Source: Oscillospiraceae bacterium
GTDB lineage: Bacteria > Bacillota > Clostridia > UMGS1810
Assembly (NCBI GenBank): GCA_021629085.1
Contig: JAJXRJ010000010.1
Coordinates: 1-62,939 of the forward strand
Direction of reading: 5' to 3'
DNA length: 62,939 bases
The position numbers were made by a program, and so were the translations under genes. Below the pieces are notes generated by a model, which ran no database searches, was not told where the DNA came from, and saw only the letters and a list, made by a program, of their open reading frames with translations. Shown here in pieces: positions 15,273-24,021 of the stretch. Every line of letters begins with the position of its first letter. The stretch's first letter is position 1.

Positions 15273-16669
15273 GCGCGCCGCCTCCAAACCCATACCACAA
15301 ACCCAACGACCAAAATGACAAGCGGGATGACAATGACACAGAGGATCATATAGAAGTTTTTCTGGGCGTTGCTCATATCCAGGAAGGTCGGGGTGACGTC
15401 TTTGGGCCCAATGGCCAAAAGGCTGCTTTCATCCGACAAATATTTGATGGAGTTGACGACAAAGTCTTTGTTGGCAAAGCTCGATTCGTTCACCAGCTGC
15501 GGATGCAGGAAGTTTAACGAGCCCAGGAACAAAATCTTGGCCTGTTTGCCGTCGTCAAGCGCTTTGGTGGAGAGCACCGCCACGGGAAACGGCCCTTGCT
15601 TTTCCGGGTCTTCCATATCCGCCACGCTGCCGGTATCGGTCACAAAGCTTTCGGCTGTGGTTTGGAACAGCGGCACAGATTCAACGCCCGACACTTCTGT
15701 AATGTCGATGGGCTGTGCGTCCATGGTTGCTACGCGCAGGTTGTTTTGCGCAATGGACGCGGTCAGGTCGTGCTGCTGCACTTCCGGGATAATGAGCGCG
15801 GGGTTGCCGCTGTAGTAGTTGTTTTGATTTTGTTCAAACACAATGCCCGAGCGGTAGGAAATGCCCCATTCCGAAAGGTATGCGTCCAGCTTTGGCGTAT
15901 TCCTTTCCTGTATGAAGTCCTGGGAGAGGATGACCTTCCCGCCGCGGTCAAGGTATGCGTCCAGCGCGTCAATCTCCTCGGGCAGGAAGTCGGACTTGGG
16001 GGAGAGGATCATCACAAGCGACGCGTCGTCCGGCACCGGGGCGTTGGTGATGTTGAGCGGTTCAAAGGTGAAATTCTGGTTGGAGACAATTTGCGGCATC
16101 CAGTCGCTTGTGATCACTTCGCCGTGCGCGTCTAACACATACACTTTGGTCTCCTTGCCGCTCACCACATATTGGATGGCAGAGGTAAAGCTCTGCTCCA
16201 CGCCCAGCAGTAAGACGCTGCTGGTGTTTTGGGCAATGTCGTTTAAATCCACCACCGTGTAGCGGTCGTCCGTTTCCACAATGACGGACAGGCTGGAAAT
16301 TTCCCCGCCTTCTTTGGTTTTGTATTTCTGAAATACGGTGGGGTCGGTGGTGGAATCCACTTTTTGGTATTTGATATGCGCAGATTCCTTTTGATATTTG
16401 TCCAAAATCCGGTCCATGGCCTCCACCACGCCGTAACTGTCTGTGAATTCCTCGGGCACAATGGAGATGATGCGCACGTCTGTCTCAAGGCCATTGATGG
16501 TTTCCATGGTGAGGTCGGACAGCGACAGGATTTTATCTCTGGTCAGGTCCAAGTTTAAGTCCACTTTTGAATTTAAGACGCCGGCCAACAGGTTGACGCC
16601 TACCACCACGATGATGACAAGCACGGTGATGATCGCCGCAACCGTCCGGCGGGAAGCTCGTTTGTTCAT
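15269..16669 (-). CDS. GldG-type ABC transporter auxiliary protein
   Basis: This protein of about 466 residues has one transmembrane helix at the N-terminus (AIITVLVIIVVVGVNLLAG) and another at the C-terminus (FYMILCVIVIPLVILVVGFVVWVWRRR). Between them lies a large exported domain of the GldG/ABC-auxiliary family, with the recognisable DLTRDKILSLSDLT start and a Rossmann-like VYVLDAHGE segment. In Bacteroidota GldG belongs to the gliding ABC transporter. In Firmicutes the same module occurs without gliding, and its cargo is unknown. The start at 16669 fits the gaaagga site upstream, whereas the ATG at 16681 is directly adjacent to it. Confidence 0.85.
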   Translation of the reverse strand: MNKRASRRTVAAIITVLVIIVVVGVNLLAGVLNSKVDLNLDLTRDKILSLSDLTMETINGLETDVRIISIVPEEFTDSYGVVEAMDRILDKYQKESAHIKYQKVDSTTDPTVFQKYKTKEGGEISSLSVIVETDDRYTVVDLNDIAQNTSSVLLLGVEQSFTSAIQYVVSGKETKVYVLDAHGEVITSDWMPQIVSNQNFTFEPLNITNAPVPDDASLVMILSPKSDFLPEEIDALDAYLDRGGKVILSQDFIQERNTPKLDAYLSEWGISYRSGIVFEQNQNNYYSGNPALIIPEVQQHDLTASIAQNNLRVATMDAQPIDITEVSGVESVPLFQTTAESFVTDTGSVADMEDPEKQGPFPVAVLSTKALDDGKQAKILFLGSLNFLHPQLVNESSFANKDFVVNSIKYLSDESSLLAIGPKDVTPTFLDMSNAQKNFYMILCVIVIPLVILVVGFVVWVWRRRA

Positions 16670-16702
16670 TTGCAAAACCATCCTTTCTTCATCTCAATAC
16701 AC

Positions 16703-17410
16703 TTATTTGCTCCAGCGCTGTTTTTCAAGCTGGTGGACTGTCAAAAACCCAAACAGCCCGATGATGCTCAAGTAGTACACCACGGACGCAAGATTGACAA
16801 AGCCCATGGCAAAGTCGCTGTAGCGCTGGTTGATGGAAAGCCAGGAAATGACAATCTGCACATATTCGTTTTCAGACGAGGGCAGGATGTTGTCTGCAAG
16901 ATAGAGCACAAACAGGATGGCAAAGGTCGCCACTGCGGAAATGATCTGGTTTTCCGTGTGCGAGGAAATGTACACGCCAATGGAGATAAACGCCGCGCCC
17001 ATCAGGAAAAACCCGATATAGATGGAAATAATTTCGCTCCACGCAGGCGTGGTATAGCGCGAAATGAGCAGAGGGTAAATCAGCGTGATAACAAGCGCAA
17101 TGGCAAACACGCACAGTGCGGACAGGATTTTCCCCGTCACAATGCTGGTGGTGCTAAGCGGCGATGTGAACAGCAGCTGGTCGGTCTTGTTGTTTTTTTC
17201 CTCTGAGAGCAGCCGCATGGTGAGGATGGGGATGAGCAGCAAAAATACGATGGTTAAATTTTGAAACAGATAGCTTAATTCGCCCGTGCCGTACAGCAGG
17301 TTTTGGGTGGAAAAAATCCATCCGGAAACCAGCATGAAAAAGCCGATGAACACATAGCCGATGGGCGAGTAGAAATAGGATTTTAATTCGCGTTTAAAAA
17401 TGGCAATCAT
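16703..17410 (-). CDS. GldF-type ABC-2 transporter permease
   Basis: This 235-residue permease has six predicted membrane helices and the ABC-2 pattern: an N-terminal FKRELKSYFYSPIGYVFIGFF stretch, a cytoplasmic LTMRLLSEEKNNKTDQLLFTSP loop and a C-terminal helix before RWSK. It partners with the ATP-binding subunit encoded just upstream, whose stop codon overlaps this start (ATGA at 17407-17410). Together with the GldG-type and DUF4340 proteins it forms a four-gene transporter operon. Confidence 0.9.
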   Translation of the reverse strand: MIAIFKRELKSYFYSPIGYVFIGFFMLVSGWIFSTQNLLYGTGELSYLFQNLTIVFLLLIPILTMRLLSEEKNNKTDQLLFTSPLSTTSIVTGKILSALCVFAIALVITLIYPLLISRYTTPAWSEIISIYIGFFLMGAAFISIGVYISSHTENQIISAVATFAILFVLYLADNILPSSENEYVQIVISWLSINQRYSDFAMGFVNLASVVYYLSIIGLFGFLTVHQLEKQRWSK

Positions 17411-18591
17411 TGATTTTCGACCTCCCCGGTTTCTGATTGGGCGTCTATTCCCGCCGCGTCCGCATGCCCTGTCTGCGGCTGCGGTTGCTCGCCGTCCTCC
17501 GGCTGTGTTTGCCCGCCGTCCTCTGGCTGCGGTTCCTGGTCGCCCTCTGGCTGCGGTTCCTGGCCGCCCTCTGGCTGTTCGGACGGATCTTGGGCGCTGC
17601 CCTCTGCCCCGCCTTCTAAGGCGTCCTGGGCCTCGGGCTCATCCGGGATGAGCGACACGGCGTTTTCGCCCGTGAGGCGGAGGAAGATTTCTTCCAGCGT
17701 CAAATTGGCAGGCTTTAACATCAAAAGGGGCATGTCGTTTCTGGCAAGCGCCGCAAACACGGTCTTGCGAAGGTCGGTGCCCGGTTCAGATTCCACCAAA
17801 AAGTCGTAGGCGCCCGGCTCGGTCTGGCCCAAAAGGTCTACACGCACCACGCCGCTTACGCCCTTTATTACGGCTGAAATTGGGCCTTTTTCGCCGCTTA
17901 CGCGCACGGTGAACTGGTTGTCCTCCGAAATGGCGCTTGACAGCTCCTCCGGCGTGCCCATTGCCATCAGCCGGCCCTCGTTGATGACGATGACCTTTTC
18001 ACAGATGGCCGAAATTTCAGGAAGGATGTGGGAGCTTAAGATGACGGTGCGGTCTTGCCCCAGCTCTTTGATGACGTTTCTGATCTCAATGATTTGCTTG
18101 GGGTCAAGCCCCACGGTGGGTTCGTCCAAAATGAGGATTTCCGGGTTGCCGATGAGCGCCTGTGCAATGCCCACCCGCTGACGGTAGCCTTTGGACAGAT
18201 TTTTGATGAGCCGGTTTTGCATCTTTTCCACTTTTACCAGCTGCACCACTGCGTCGATGTGGTCTTTTTTGTTGTCTTTTACGCCCTTGATGTCAAACAC
18301 GAAGTCGAGATATTCGCGCACTTTCATGTCCAGGTACAGCGGCGGCTGCTCGGGCAGATAGCCGATGCGCTTTTTGCATTCTTTGGGGTTTTTGGAAATA
18401 TCAAACCCGTCCACGGTGACCGTGCCGTCCGTGGCGGATATGTATCCGGTAATAATATTCATGGTTGTGGTTTTCCCCGCGCCGTTCGGCCCTAAAAAGC
18501 CCACAATTTCACCTTTTTCCACGGTGAACGAGATGTTTTTGACCGCCTGGTTTGTGCCGTAGAATTTTGAAAGGTTTTTAATTTCAATCAT
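17407..18591 (-). CDS. ABC transporter ATP-binding protein (GldA-like) with acidic Pro/Gln repeat tail
   Basis: Residues 1-230 form a complete ABC ATPase: Walker A GPNGAGKTT, signature LSKGYRQRVGIAQAL, Walker B ILILDEPTVGLDP. Residues about 230-310 form the C-terminal domain common to GldA-type proteins. The last ~85 residues are unusual: acidic tandem units of the form QPEDGGQ/EPQPEGDQ. That part is repetitive at DNA level (about 17430-17600) and could vary in length. The tail would be cytoplasmic and disordered. It is the first gene of the transporter operon. Confidence 0.9.
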   Translation of the reverse strand: MIEIKNLSKFYGTNQAVKNISFTVEKGEIVGFLGPNGAGKTTTMNIITGYISATDGTVTVDGFDISKNPKECKKRIGYLPEQPPLYLDMKVREYLDFVFDIKGVKDNKKDHIDAVVQLVKVEKMQNRLIKNLSKGYRQRVGIAQALIGNPEILILDEPTVGLDPKQIIEIRNVIKELGQDRTVILSSHILPEISAICEKVIVINEGRLMAMGTPEELSSAISEDNQFTVRVSGEKGPISAVIKGVSGVVRVDLLGQTEPGAYDFLVESEPGTDLRKTVFAALARNDMPLLMLKPANLTLEEIFLRLTGENAVSLIPDEPEAQDALEGGAEGSAQDPSEQPEGGQEPQPEGDQEPQPEDGGQTQPEDGEQPQPQTGHADAAGIDAQSETGEVENQ

Positions 18592-18620
18592 GCTTCCAAC
18601 CAGTCCTTCCTATGATTTAT

Positions 18621-18683
18621 AAATGCCGGCGAAAACGCAAAAAACCGTTTCCACCGGCATTTTACTGTACATTTGAAATTATA
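18621..18683 (-). promoter_or_regulatory. TATAAT box and leader hairpin before the ABC operon / after aspS
   Basis: A perfect minus-strand TATAAT lies at 18678-18683, without a convincing -35 box. Just downstream (18621-18662) is a 17-base imperfect hairpin (AAATGCCGGCGAAAACG / CGTTTCCACCGGCATTT). It is both the only plausible aspS terminator and part of the ABC operon's 5' leader if the TATAAT is used. It lacks a strong T-run. Confidence 0.45.
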
Positions 18684-18713
18684 CCACATCAAGCATGCCA
18701 AAGTGTGAATAAA

Positions 18714-20504
18714 TTATGAATTTTCAGGCCACACAATGGCAATGCCCAATTCTTCCAGCTGCTTTCCATCCACCACATCCGGCGCGTTGCTCATGAGGTC
18801 AGACGCGTTTTGCACTTTGGGGAACGCAATGACGTCCCGGATGTTGTCGGTGCCGGACAGCAGCATAATCAGCCTGTCCAGCCCATAGGCCATGCCGCCG
18901 TGCGGGGGCACGCCGTATTGGAACGCCTCCAGCAAAAACCCAAACTGCGCCCAGGCCTGCTCTTTGGTAAAGCCTAAGGCGGAGAACATTTTTTCCTGCA
19001 GCTCGGCGCTGTGGATGCGGATGCTGCCGCCGCCCAGCTCTACGCCGTTGAGCACCACGTCATAGGCGTTGGCGCGCACCTTTTGCGGCTCGGTGTCCAA
19101 AAGCGCAATGTCCTCTTCCATGGGCGAGGTGAACGGGTGGTGCTTGGCCGTGTAGCGCTGCGCCTCTTCGGAATATTCGAGCAGCGGGAATTCGGTGACC
19201 CACAAAAAGTGGAACTTGCTTTCGTCAATGAGGCCGTGCTGCCTGGCAATTTCAATGCGCAGCGCGCCCAGCGCGTCAAACACCACGCTGTTTTTGTCCG
19301 CCACAATGAGCACCAAATCGCCGGTTTTTGCGCCGGTTGTTTGTAAAATGCCCGAAAGCTCTGCCTCGGTTAAAAATTTTGCAATGGGCGACTGGACGCC
19401 GTCGGGGTTGCATTTGATCCACGCAAGGCCCTTGGCGCGGTAGATTTTTACAAATTCGGTGAGCGCGTCAATGCCCTTGCGCGAGATTTTGTCCGCCATG
19501 CCTGCGGCGTTAATGGCGCGCACCGAGCCGCCGCTTTTGGCCGCGCCGGAAAACACCTGAAACCCGCAGTCTTCTACAATGGGCGTCAAATCGCACAGCT
19601 CCATGCCAAAGCGGGTGTCGGGCTTGTCCGACCCAAACCGCTCCATGGCCTCTTTGTAGGGCATGCGCAAAAACGGCGTTTGGATGTCTACGCCAATGGC
19701 CTCTTTGAACACCTTTTTTAAGAAGCCCTCGTTGATGCGGATGACGTCGTCAATGCCCACAAACGACATTTCCAGGTCAATCTGTGTAAATTCCGGCTGC
19801 CGCGCCGCGCGCAAATCCTCGTCGCGGAAGCACCGGGCAATTTGGAAATACCGGTCCATGCCCGAAATCATCAAAAGCTGCTTGTAGAGCTGGGGCGACT
19901 GGGGCAGGGCGTAAAACTTGCCGTTGTGCACCCGGCTGGGCACCAGATAGTCGCGCGCGCCCTCCGGCGTGCTTTTGGTGAGCATGGGGGTTTCGATTTC
20001 CAAAAACCCGTTTTGGTCAAAATAGTCGCGCGCAAGCTTGGCCACCTTGTGGCGCAAAACCAGCTTTTTTTGCATGTCCGGCCGGCGCAGGTCGAGGTAG
20101 CGGTGCTTTAAGCGCAATTCCTCTTTGACGTCGCTGTTTTCCACAATGTAAAACGGCGGGGTTTTTGCACTGCTCAAAATGCGAAGGCCGTTTGCCGCCA
20201 CTTCAATTTCGCCGGTGGGCATTTGCGGGTTGACAGCGCTTTTGTCCCTTGTGCGCACGGTGCCTGTCACAGCCAGCACAAACTCGCTGCGCACCGAGGC
20301 CGCCTTTTTTTCAAGCGCGGGGTCGTCGTTTTGAAACACCAGCTGCACAATGCCCGAGATGTCGCGCAGGTTGATAAACAACAGGCCGCCTAAGTCGCGC
20401 ACCGAATCGGCAAAGCCCATGAGCGTCACCTGTTTGCCCGCGTCGGATGCGCGCAGTTCCCCGCATTTGTGGGTGCGGGAAAGCCCGTTCATACTCTCAT
20501 ACAT
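18714..20504 (-). CDS. aspS: Aspartyl-tRNA synthetase
   Basis: This 596-residue enzyme charges tRNA-Asp (possibly also tRNA-Asn). It has an N-terminal OB-fold anticodon-binding domain (about 1-135), a class II core with motif 2 (RCFRDEDLRAARQPEFTQID), the bacterial GAD insertion (about 280-410), and motif 3 (GLDRLIMLLSGTDNIRDVIAFPK). The start is placed at the second ATG (MYESMNG), because the aaggag Shine-Dalgarno is 8 bases before it and only 2 before the first. It lies 26 bases after hisS, in the common Firmicute hisS-aspS operon. Confidence 0.97.
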   Translation of the reverse strand: MYESMNGLSRTHKCGELRASDAGKQVTLMGFADSVRDLGGLLFINLRDISGIVQLVFQNDDPALEKKAASVRSEFVLAVTGTVRTRDKSAVNPQMPTGEIEVAANGLRILSSAKTPPFYIVENSDVKEELRLKHRYLDLRRPDMQKKLVLRHKVAKLARDYFDQNGFLEIETPMLTKSTPEGARDYLVPSRVHNGKFYALPQSPQLYKQLLMISGMDRYFQIARCFRDEDLRAARQPEFTQIDLEMSFVGIDDVIRINEGFLKKVFKEAIGVDIQTPFLRMPYKEAMERFGSDKPDTRFGMELCDLTPIVEDCGFQVFSGAAKSGGSVRAINAAGMADKISRKGIDALTEFVKIYRAKGLAWIKCNPDGVQSPIAKFLTEAELSGILQTTGAKTGDLVLIVADKNSVVFDALGALRIEIARQHGLIDESKFHFLWVTEFPLLEYSEEAQRYTAKHHPFTSPMEEDIALLDTEPQKVRANAYDVVLNGVELGGGSIRIHSAELQEKMFSALGFTKEQAWAQFGFLLEAFQYGVPPHGGMAYGLDRLIMLLSGTDNIRDVIAFPKVQNASDLMSNAPDVVDGKQLEELGIAIVWPENS

Positions 20505-20530
20505 GGTCATTTCTCCTTCAAATGTGGATT

Positions 20531-21787
20531 CTATTGGATCAGGTCCGCAAGGATGGCGGCGTCAAGCAGCGCTTCGGTCTCTGTGCCGTCCTCCATGCAT
20601 TTGAGCGTCGCACGGCCCGATTCAATTTCGCTCTCGCCCAAAACCATGGAAAACCGCGCCCCGATTTTGTTTGCATATTTCATCTGTGCCTTCACACTGC
20701 GGTTTAGGTGGTCAATTTCCGTCCGCACGCCGATGGTGCGGAGCTGGTAGGCAAGCACCTGCACAAACTGCTGTGCCGCCTCCCCCACTGCCGCCAAAAA
20801 CAGGTCGGCCTGGCTTTTGTCGGGCAGGGTGACGCCCTGCTCCTCCATGGTGAGGATGAGCCGCTCCAGCCCCATGGCAAAGCCGCATGCGGGGGTGGGG
20901 GTGTGGCCCAGCTCCTCAATCAGCCCGTCGTAGCGGCCGCCGCCGCAGATGGTGGAGTTGGAGTGCTTGTTGTCCGCCACAATTTCAAACACTGTTTTGG
21001 TGTAATAGTCCAGCCCGCGCACAATGTAGGGGTCGATTTCATACGCAATCCCCATGGCGCCAAGCGTTGCTTTCACAGCCTCATAATGCGCCCTGCATTC
21101 GTCACAGATGCAGTCTAGGAGCATGGGCGCGCCCTTTACAATCTCTTTGCACACCGCCGATTTGCAGTCCATAATGCGCAGCGGGTTTTTGTGGAACCGG
21201 TTTTTGCAGGTATCGCACAGGCTTTCATAGCGCGGCTTTAAAAACGCGCGCAGCTTTTCGTTATAGGCCTTGCGGCAGGTTGGGCAGCCAATGCTGTTGA
21301 TGTTGAGCTTTAAATTGGACAGCCCAATGCGGGTATAGAGCAGCATGGCCAGGCTCATCAGCTCTGCGTCCGCCGAGGGGGAAGGGCTTCCTAAGCACTC
21401 CGCGCCAAACTGGTTGAACTCGCGGTAGCGCCCCGCCTGCTTGTTTTCATAGCGGTAGCAGCGGATGATGTAAAACAGCTTGGAGGGCTGGGGGGTGTTG
21501 AACAGCCCGTTTTCAATGTAGCTTCGCGCGCACGAGGCCGTGCCCTCCGGCCGAAGCGTGATGCTCCGCCCGCCTTTATCCAAAAAGGTGTACATTTCCT
21601 TTTCCACCACGTCGGTGGTGTCGCCCACCCCGCGCTCAAACAGCTCGGTGTGCTCAAACACCGGCGTGCGGATTTCTTTATAGTTATATTCCGAACAGAT
21701 TTTCCGGATTTCTCCTTCTATATACTGCCACAGATACACGTTTTGCGGCAATACGTCGTTGGTGCCTTTCGGCGCCTTTGTCAGCAT
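20531..21787 (-). CDS. hisS: Histidyl-tRNA synthetase
   Basis: This 418-residue class II synthetase has motif 1 region APKGTNDVLP, motif 2 TLRPEGTAS, and the histidine-specific motifs RGLDYYTKTVFE and CGGGRYDGLIEELG. An insertion with CPTC...CDTCKNRF...DCK cysteines (about 165-215) is typical of this clade and may bind zinc. The C-terminal anticodon domain is complete. It is the first gene of the hisS-aspS operon, behind a good sigma-A promoter; the leader is too short for a T-box. Confidence 0.97.
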   Translation of the reverse strand: MLTKAPKGTNDVLPQNVYLWQYIEGEIRKICSEYNYKEIRTPVFEHTELFERGVGDTTDVVEKEMYTFLDKGGRSITLRPEGTASCARSYIENGLFNTPQPSKLFYIIRCYRYENKQAGRYREFNQFGAECLGSPSPSADAELMSLAMLLYTRIGLSNLKLNINSIGCPTCRKAYNEKLRAFLKPRYESLCDTCKNRFHKNPLRIMDCKSAVCKEIVKGAPMLLDCICDECRAHYEAVKATLGAMGIAYEIDPYIVRGLDYYTKTVFEIVADNKHSNSTICGGGRYDGLIEELGHTPTPACGFAMGLERLILTMEEQGVTLPDKSQADLFLAAVGEAAQQFVQVLAYQLRTIGVRTEIDHLNRSVKAQMKYANKIGARFSMVLGESEIESGRATLKCMEDGTETEALLDAAILADLIQ

Positions 21788-21850
21788 ACCATCACTTCCT
21801 TACAAACTGGCCTGGCTTCTTATTATATAATGACATAAATACTAACCTTC

Positions 21851-21880
21851 ATTTTAAAGGAAAGACAGCCTTGTTGTCAA
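21851..21880 (-). promoter_or_regulatory. Sigma-A promoter of hisS-aspS
   Basis: On the minus strand, TTGACA (21875-21880) and TAAAAT (21851-21856) are separated by 18 bases. The leader of about 60 bases has no T-box or other conserved RNA. Confidence 0.65.
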
Positions 21881-21908
21881 GCCTTTTTTCAAATTGTGCC
21901 CCATGTGC

Positions 21909-21937
21909 TTGCGGCGCATACAAATTTGTTGTATAAT
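21909..21937 (+). promoter_or_regulatory. Sigma-A promoter of the gamma-carbonic anhydrase-like gene
   Basis: TTGCGG (21909-21914) and TATAAT (21932-21937) are separated by 17 bases, 36 bases before the ATG. Confidence 0.7.
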
Positions 21938-21972
21938 GGGAAAAAATTGACAAACAGGGGGAGAAGGACAAG

Positions 21973-22461
21973 ATGAAACAACCAAACATTGACAATTCGG
22001 CGCTGGTGCTTCCCGGCGCGGTGGTGGTGGGCGACGTGGAGCTGGGGCCAGAGGCCACGGTGTGGTATCACGCGGTGGTGCGCGGCGACGAGGCGCCCAT
22101 CAAAATCGGCGCGCGCACCAACATCCAGGACTGTGCCGTGGTGCATGTGGACGTGGGCGTGGGGGTTACCATCGGCGAAGGCGTCACAGTGGGGCACAAC
22201 GCCATTTTGCACGGGTGCGAAATTGGCGACAACACGCTGGTTGGCATGGGCGCGATTGTGTTAAACGGCGCAAAGATTGGCAAAAACTGCATTGTGGGCG
22301 CGGGGGCGCTGGTGACGCAAAACACGGTGGTGCCGGACGGAAGCATGGTTTTGGGCAGCCCGGCGCGCATCAAACGCGCCCTGACGGAGGCGGAAATGGA
22401 ACAAACTGCCAAAAATGCGGCAATTTATGTGGATCTCATAAAAACCTACCGCGACCTTTGA
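21973..22461 (+). CDS. Gamma-class carbonic anhydrase-like hexapeptide-repeat protein
   Basis: This 162-residue protein is a left-handed beta-helix of hexapeptide repeats (GAVVVGDVELGPEATVWYHAVVRGD...) followed by a C-terminal helix. The three metal-binding histidines of the gamma-CA family appear in VVHVD and GHNAILHG. YrdA/PaaY/CaiE-like members bind zinc or iron; some hydrate CO2 and others are inactive, so activity cannot be claimed. An agaagga ribosome-binding site precedes the ATG. It is transcribed alone, divergently from hisS. Confidence 0.88.
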   Translation: MKQPNIDNSALVLPGAVVVGDVELGPEATVWYHAVVRGDEAPIKIGARTNIQDCAVVHVDVGVGVTIGEGVTVGHNAILHGCEIGDNTLVGMGAIVLNGAKIGKNCIVGAGALVTQNTVVPDGSMVLGSPARIKRALTEAEMEQTAKNAAIYVDLIKTYRDL

Positions 22462-22487
22462 CTGGCACGCGCCGTGCGCAAAATCCG

Positions 22488-22516
22488 TTGACAAGCTCTG
22501 GCAAATACGCTATACT
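22488..22516 (+). promoter_or_regulatory. Strong sigma-A promoter of the membrane protein/lipoprotein pair
   Basis: A consensus TTGACA (22488-22493) and TATACT (22511-22516) are spaced by exactly 17 bases. Confidence 0.8.
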
Positions 22517-22573
22517 AATGACAGGAAATACAAATATTTGACGGCGATTTTTATAAAAAGGAGGGCGGCGCGG

Positions 22574-24004
22574 ATGGATACATCCAGCCGGTATCTGTTT
22601 GCGGCGGTATGCGCCGTGCTCGTTTTGGCGTTTGGCGCGCTTGTCTTTTATGCGTGCGCGCCCGGGGTCCCCGGCGCGGGCTCCTTTTTTTTGATGGGCG
22701 ATGCGGCCTCGGTTTTACAGGGGCGGCATGAGACAAGGGCGCTCTATCCCGAGGTGTTTTTGGAGGATGCGCCGGCACTTTCTGCGCGGCCGTTTGTGCA
22801 AAATGTCACGGCCGTCTATTTTGCCGCTGCGCTTGCAAAGCTGTTTGGCGTCTATGGCGGCTGGGTGGTGCTGGGCGCTTTTTCGACGCTTTTGTGCGCG
22901 GCGCTGCTGTTCCTCATTTTGCGGCGCACCACGCGCGTGTGGACGGCGCTTTTGCTCTCGGCGCTCTACCTTTCGCTGCCCGGCCTGTTTTACAGCGTGG
23001 CGCGGGTGTCCTACCAGCCGGTCAGCGCCTGTTTGCTGATGCTGTTTTTATACGTGTATTATCTGGACACGCCCTATTTGCTAAAGTGGTATGTATTGTC
23101 GCTGCTCTCCGGGCTTTTGTATATTGACCACGCCGTATGCATCCTGATTTTGGCGGCGGTGCCGTTTTTGGCGGCGTTTCACATAAAACGGCAGCACAGC
23201 ACCTGGACGGCGGCTTCCCATGCGTTTTTGCTGCTGCTGCTCTCAAGCGGGCTGGTTTGGTTTGGGCGGCATTTTTTTGCCGACTATGCCTCTACGCTGC
23301 AAGCGCCTTTTCGTGCACCGGCGGGGATTTCGGCGGTTGTTTCGCTGTTTTACCCGTTTTCTTATAAAACCGTGCTGGTTTTGATCCCCTTTTTTTTGAT
23401 GGGCGCGCTTTCCATTGCCGGGCTGTTTGGCACCGCGCGCTATTTAAAGCGCTACATGTGGCCGGCGGTGGGGTGCCTGGCGCTGTTTTTTTTCGGGACA
23501 TACCGGTATGGCGGCGGCGAAAACCTGGCGGTCATCTTATATCCCGCGGTGTTTTTGGGCGGCGCGTCGGCGCTCGCGCACAAGCGCATGTTCCGGAAGG
23601 CAGAGCGCGGCGTTTTGTCCTGTTTGGCGGCGGCAACGGTTGTGATGTTTGCAATAAACGGCGGATGCGCGACCTATGTGCGGCGCGAAGGCAGCGCTTG
23701 CGCTTCTTATATGGAGGCGTTTTCGGAAGAATATGCAAAAAACATCCCGGCAAATGCGTCGGTGCTGGTGGTTTGCGGCCCGCAACATTACGCGGTGCAA
23801 TCCTATTTGCTCGCGCCCAGGGTGGCTATGTTTTCGCCGCCCGAGCGGGAATTTTTGCAAAATGTGATAAACATTGGGCGGCCGGACTACATTGTGTCGC
23901 CGCTGGACAGCCCGCCTATAGGCTATGCGGCGGTGGATCAGTTTTTATCGGATCAAGACGGCGCATATACCCTGTATAAAGGAAATCAGCCGCTTTCGCG
24001 GTAG
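22574..24004 (+). CDS. Polytopic membrane protein, possibly GT-C glycosyltransferase-like
   Basis: This 476-residue protein has about ten hydrophobic helices, starting YLFAAVCAVLVLAFGALVFYACA. An extracytoplasmic loop with GDAASVLQGRHETRALYPEVF comes early, and a soluble C-terminal part begins near residue 390 (NGGCATYVRREGSACASYMEAFSEEY). The layout resembles GT-C/PMT-type lipid-linked sugar transferases, but the diagnostic acidic motif in the first loop is not convincing, so this is a weak assignment. The ATG at 22574 has an aaaggagg site 9 bases upstream. The lipoprotein gene follows 17 bases later, so the two are probably cotranscribed. Confidence 0.55.
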   Translation: MDTSSRYLFAAVCAVLVLAFGALVFYACAPGVPGAGSFFLMGDAASVLQGRHETRALYPEVFLEDAPALSARPFVQNVTAVYFAAALAKLFGVYGGWVVLGAFSTLLCAALLFLILRRTTRVWTALLLSALYLSLPGLFYSVARVSYQPVSACLLMLFLYVYYLDTPYLLKWYVLSLLSGLLYIDHAVCILILAAVPFLAAFHIKRQHSTWTAASHAFLLLLLSSGLVWFGRHFFADYASTLQAPFRAPAGISAVVSLFYPFSYKTVLVLIPFFLMGALSIAGLFGTARYLKRYMWPAVGCLALFFFGTYRYGGGENLAVILYPAVFLGGASALAHKRMFRKAERGVLSCLAAATVVMFAINGGCATYVRREGSACASYMEAFSEEYAKNIPANASVLVVCGPQHYAVQSYLLAPRVAMFSPPEREFLQNVINIGRPDYIVSPLDSPPIGYAAVDQFLSDQDGAYTLYKGNQPLSR

Positions 24005-24021
24005 GAATCAGGAGGAAAACC

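Noticed and set aside
21788..21900. Possible T-box riboswitch before hisS-aspS
   Set aside because: The leader is only about 60 bases and has no T-box consensus or specifier hairpin.
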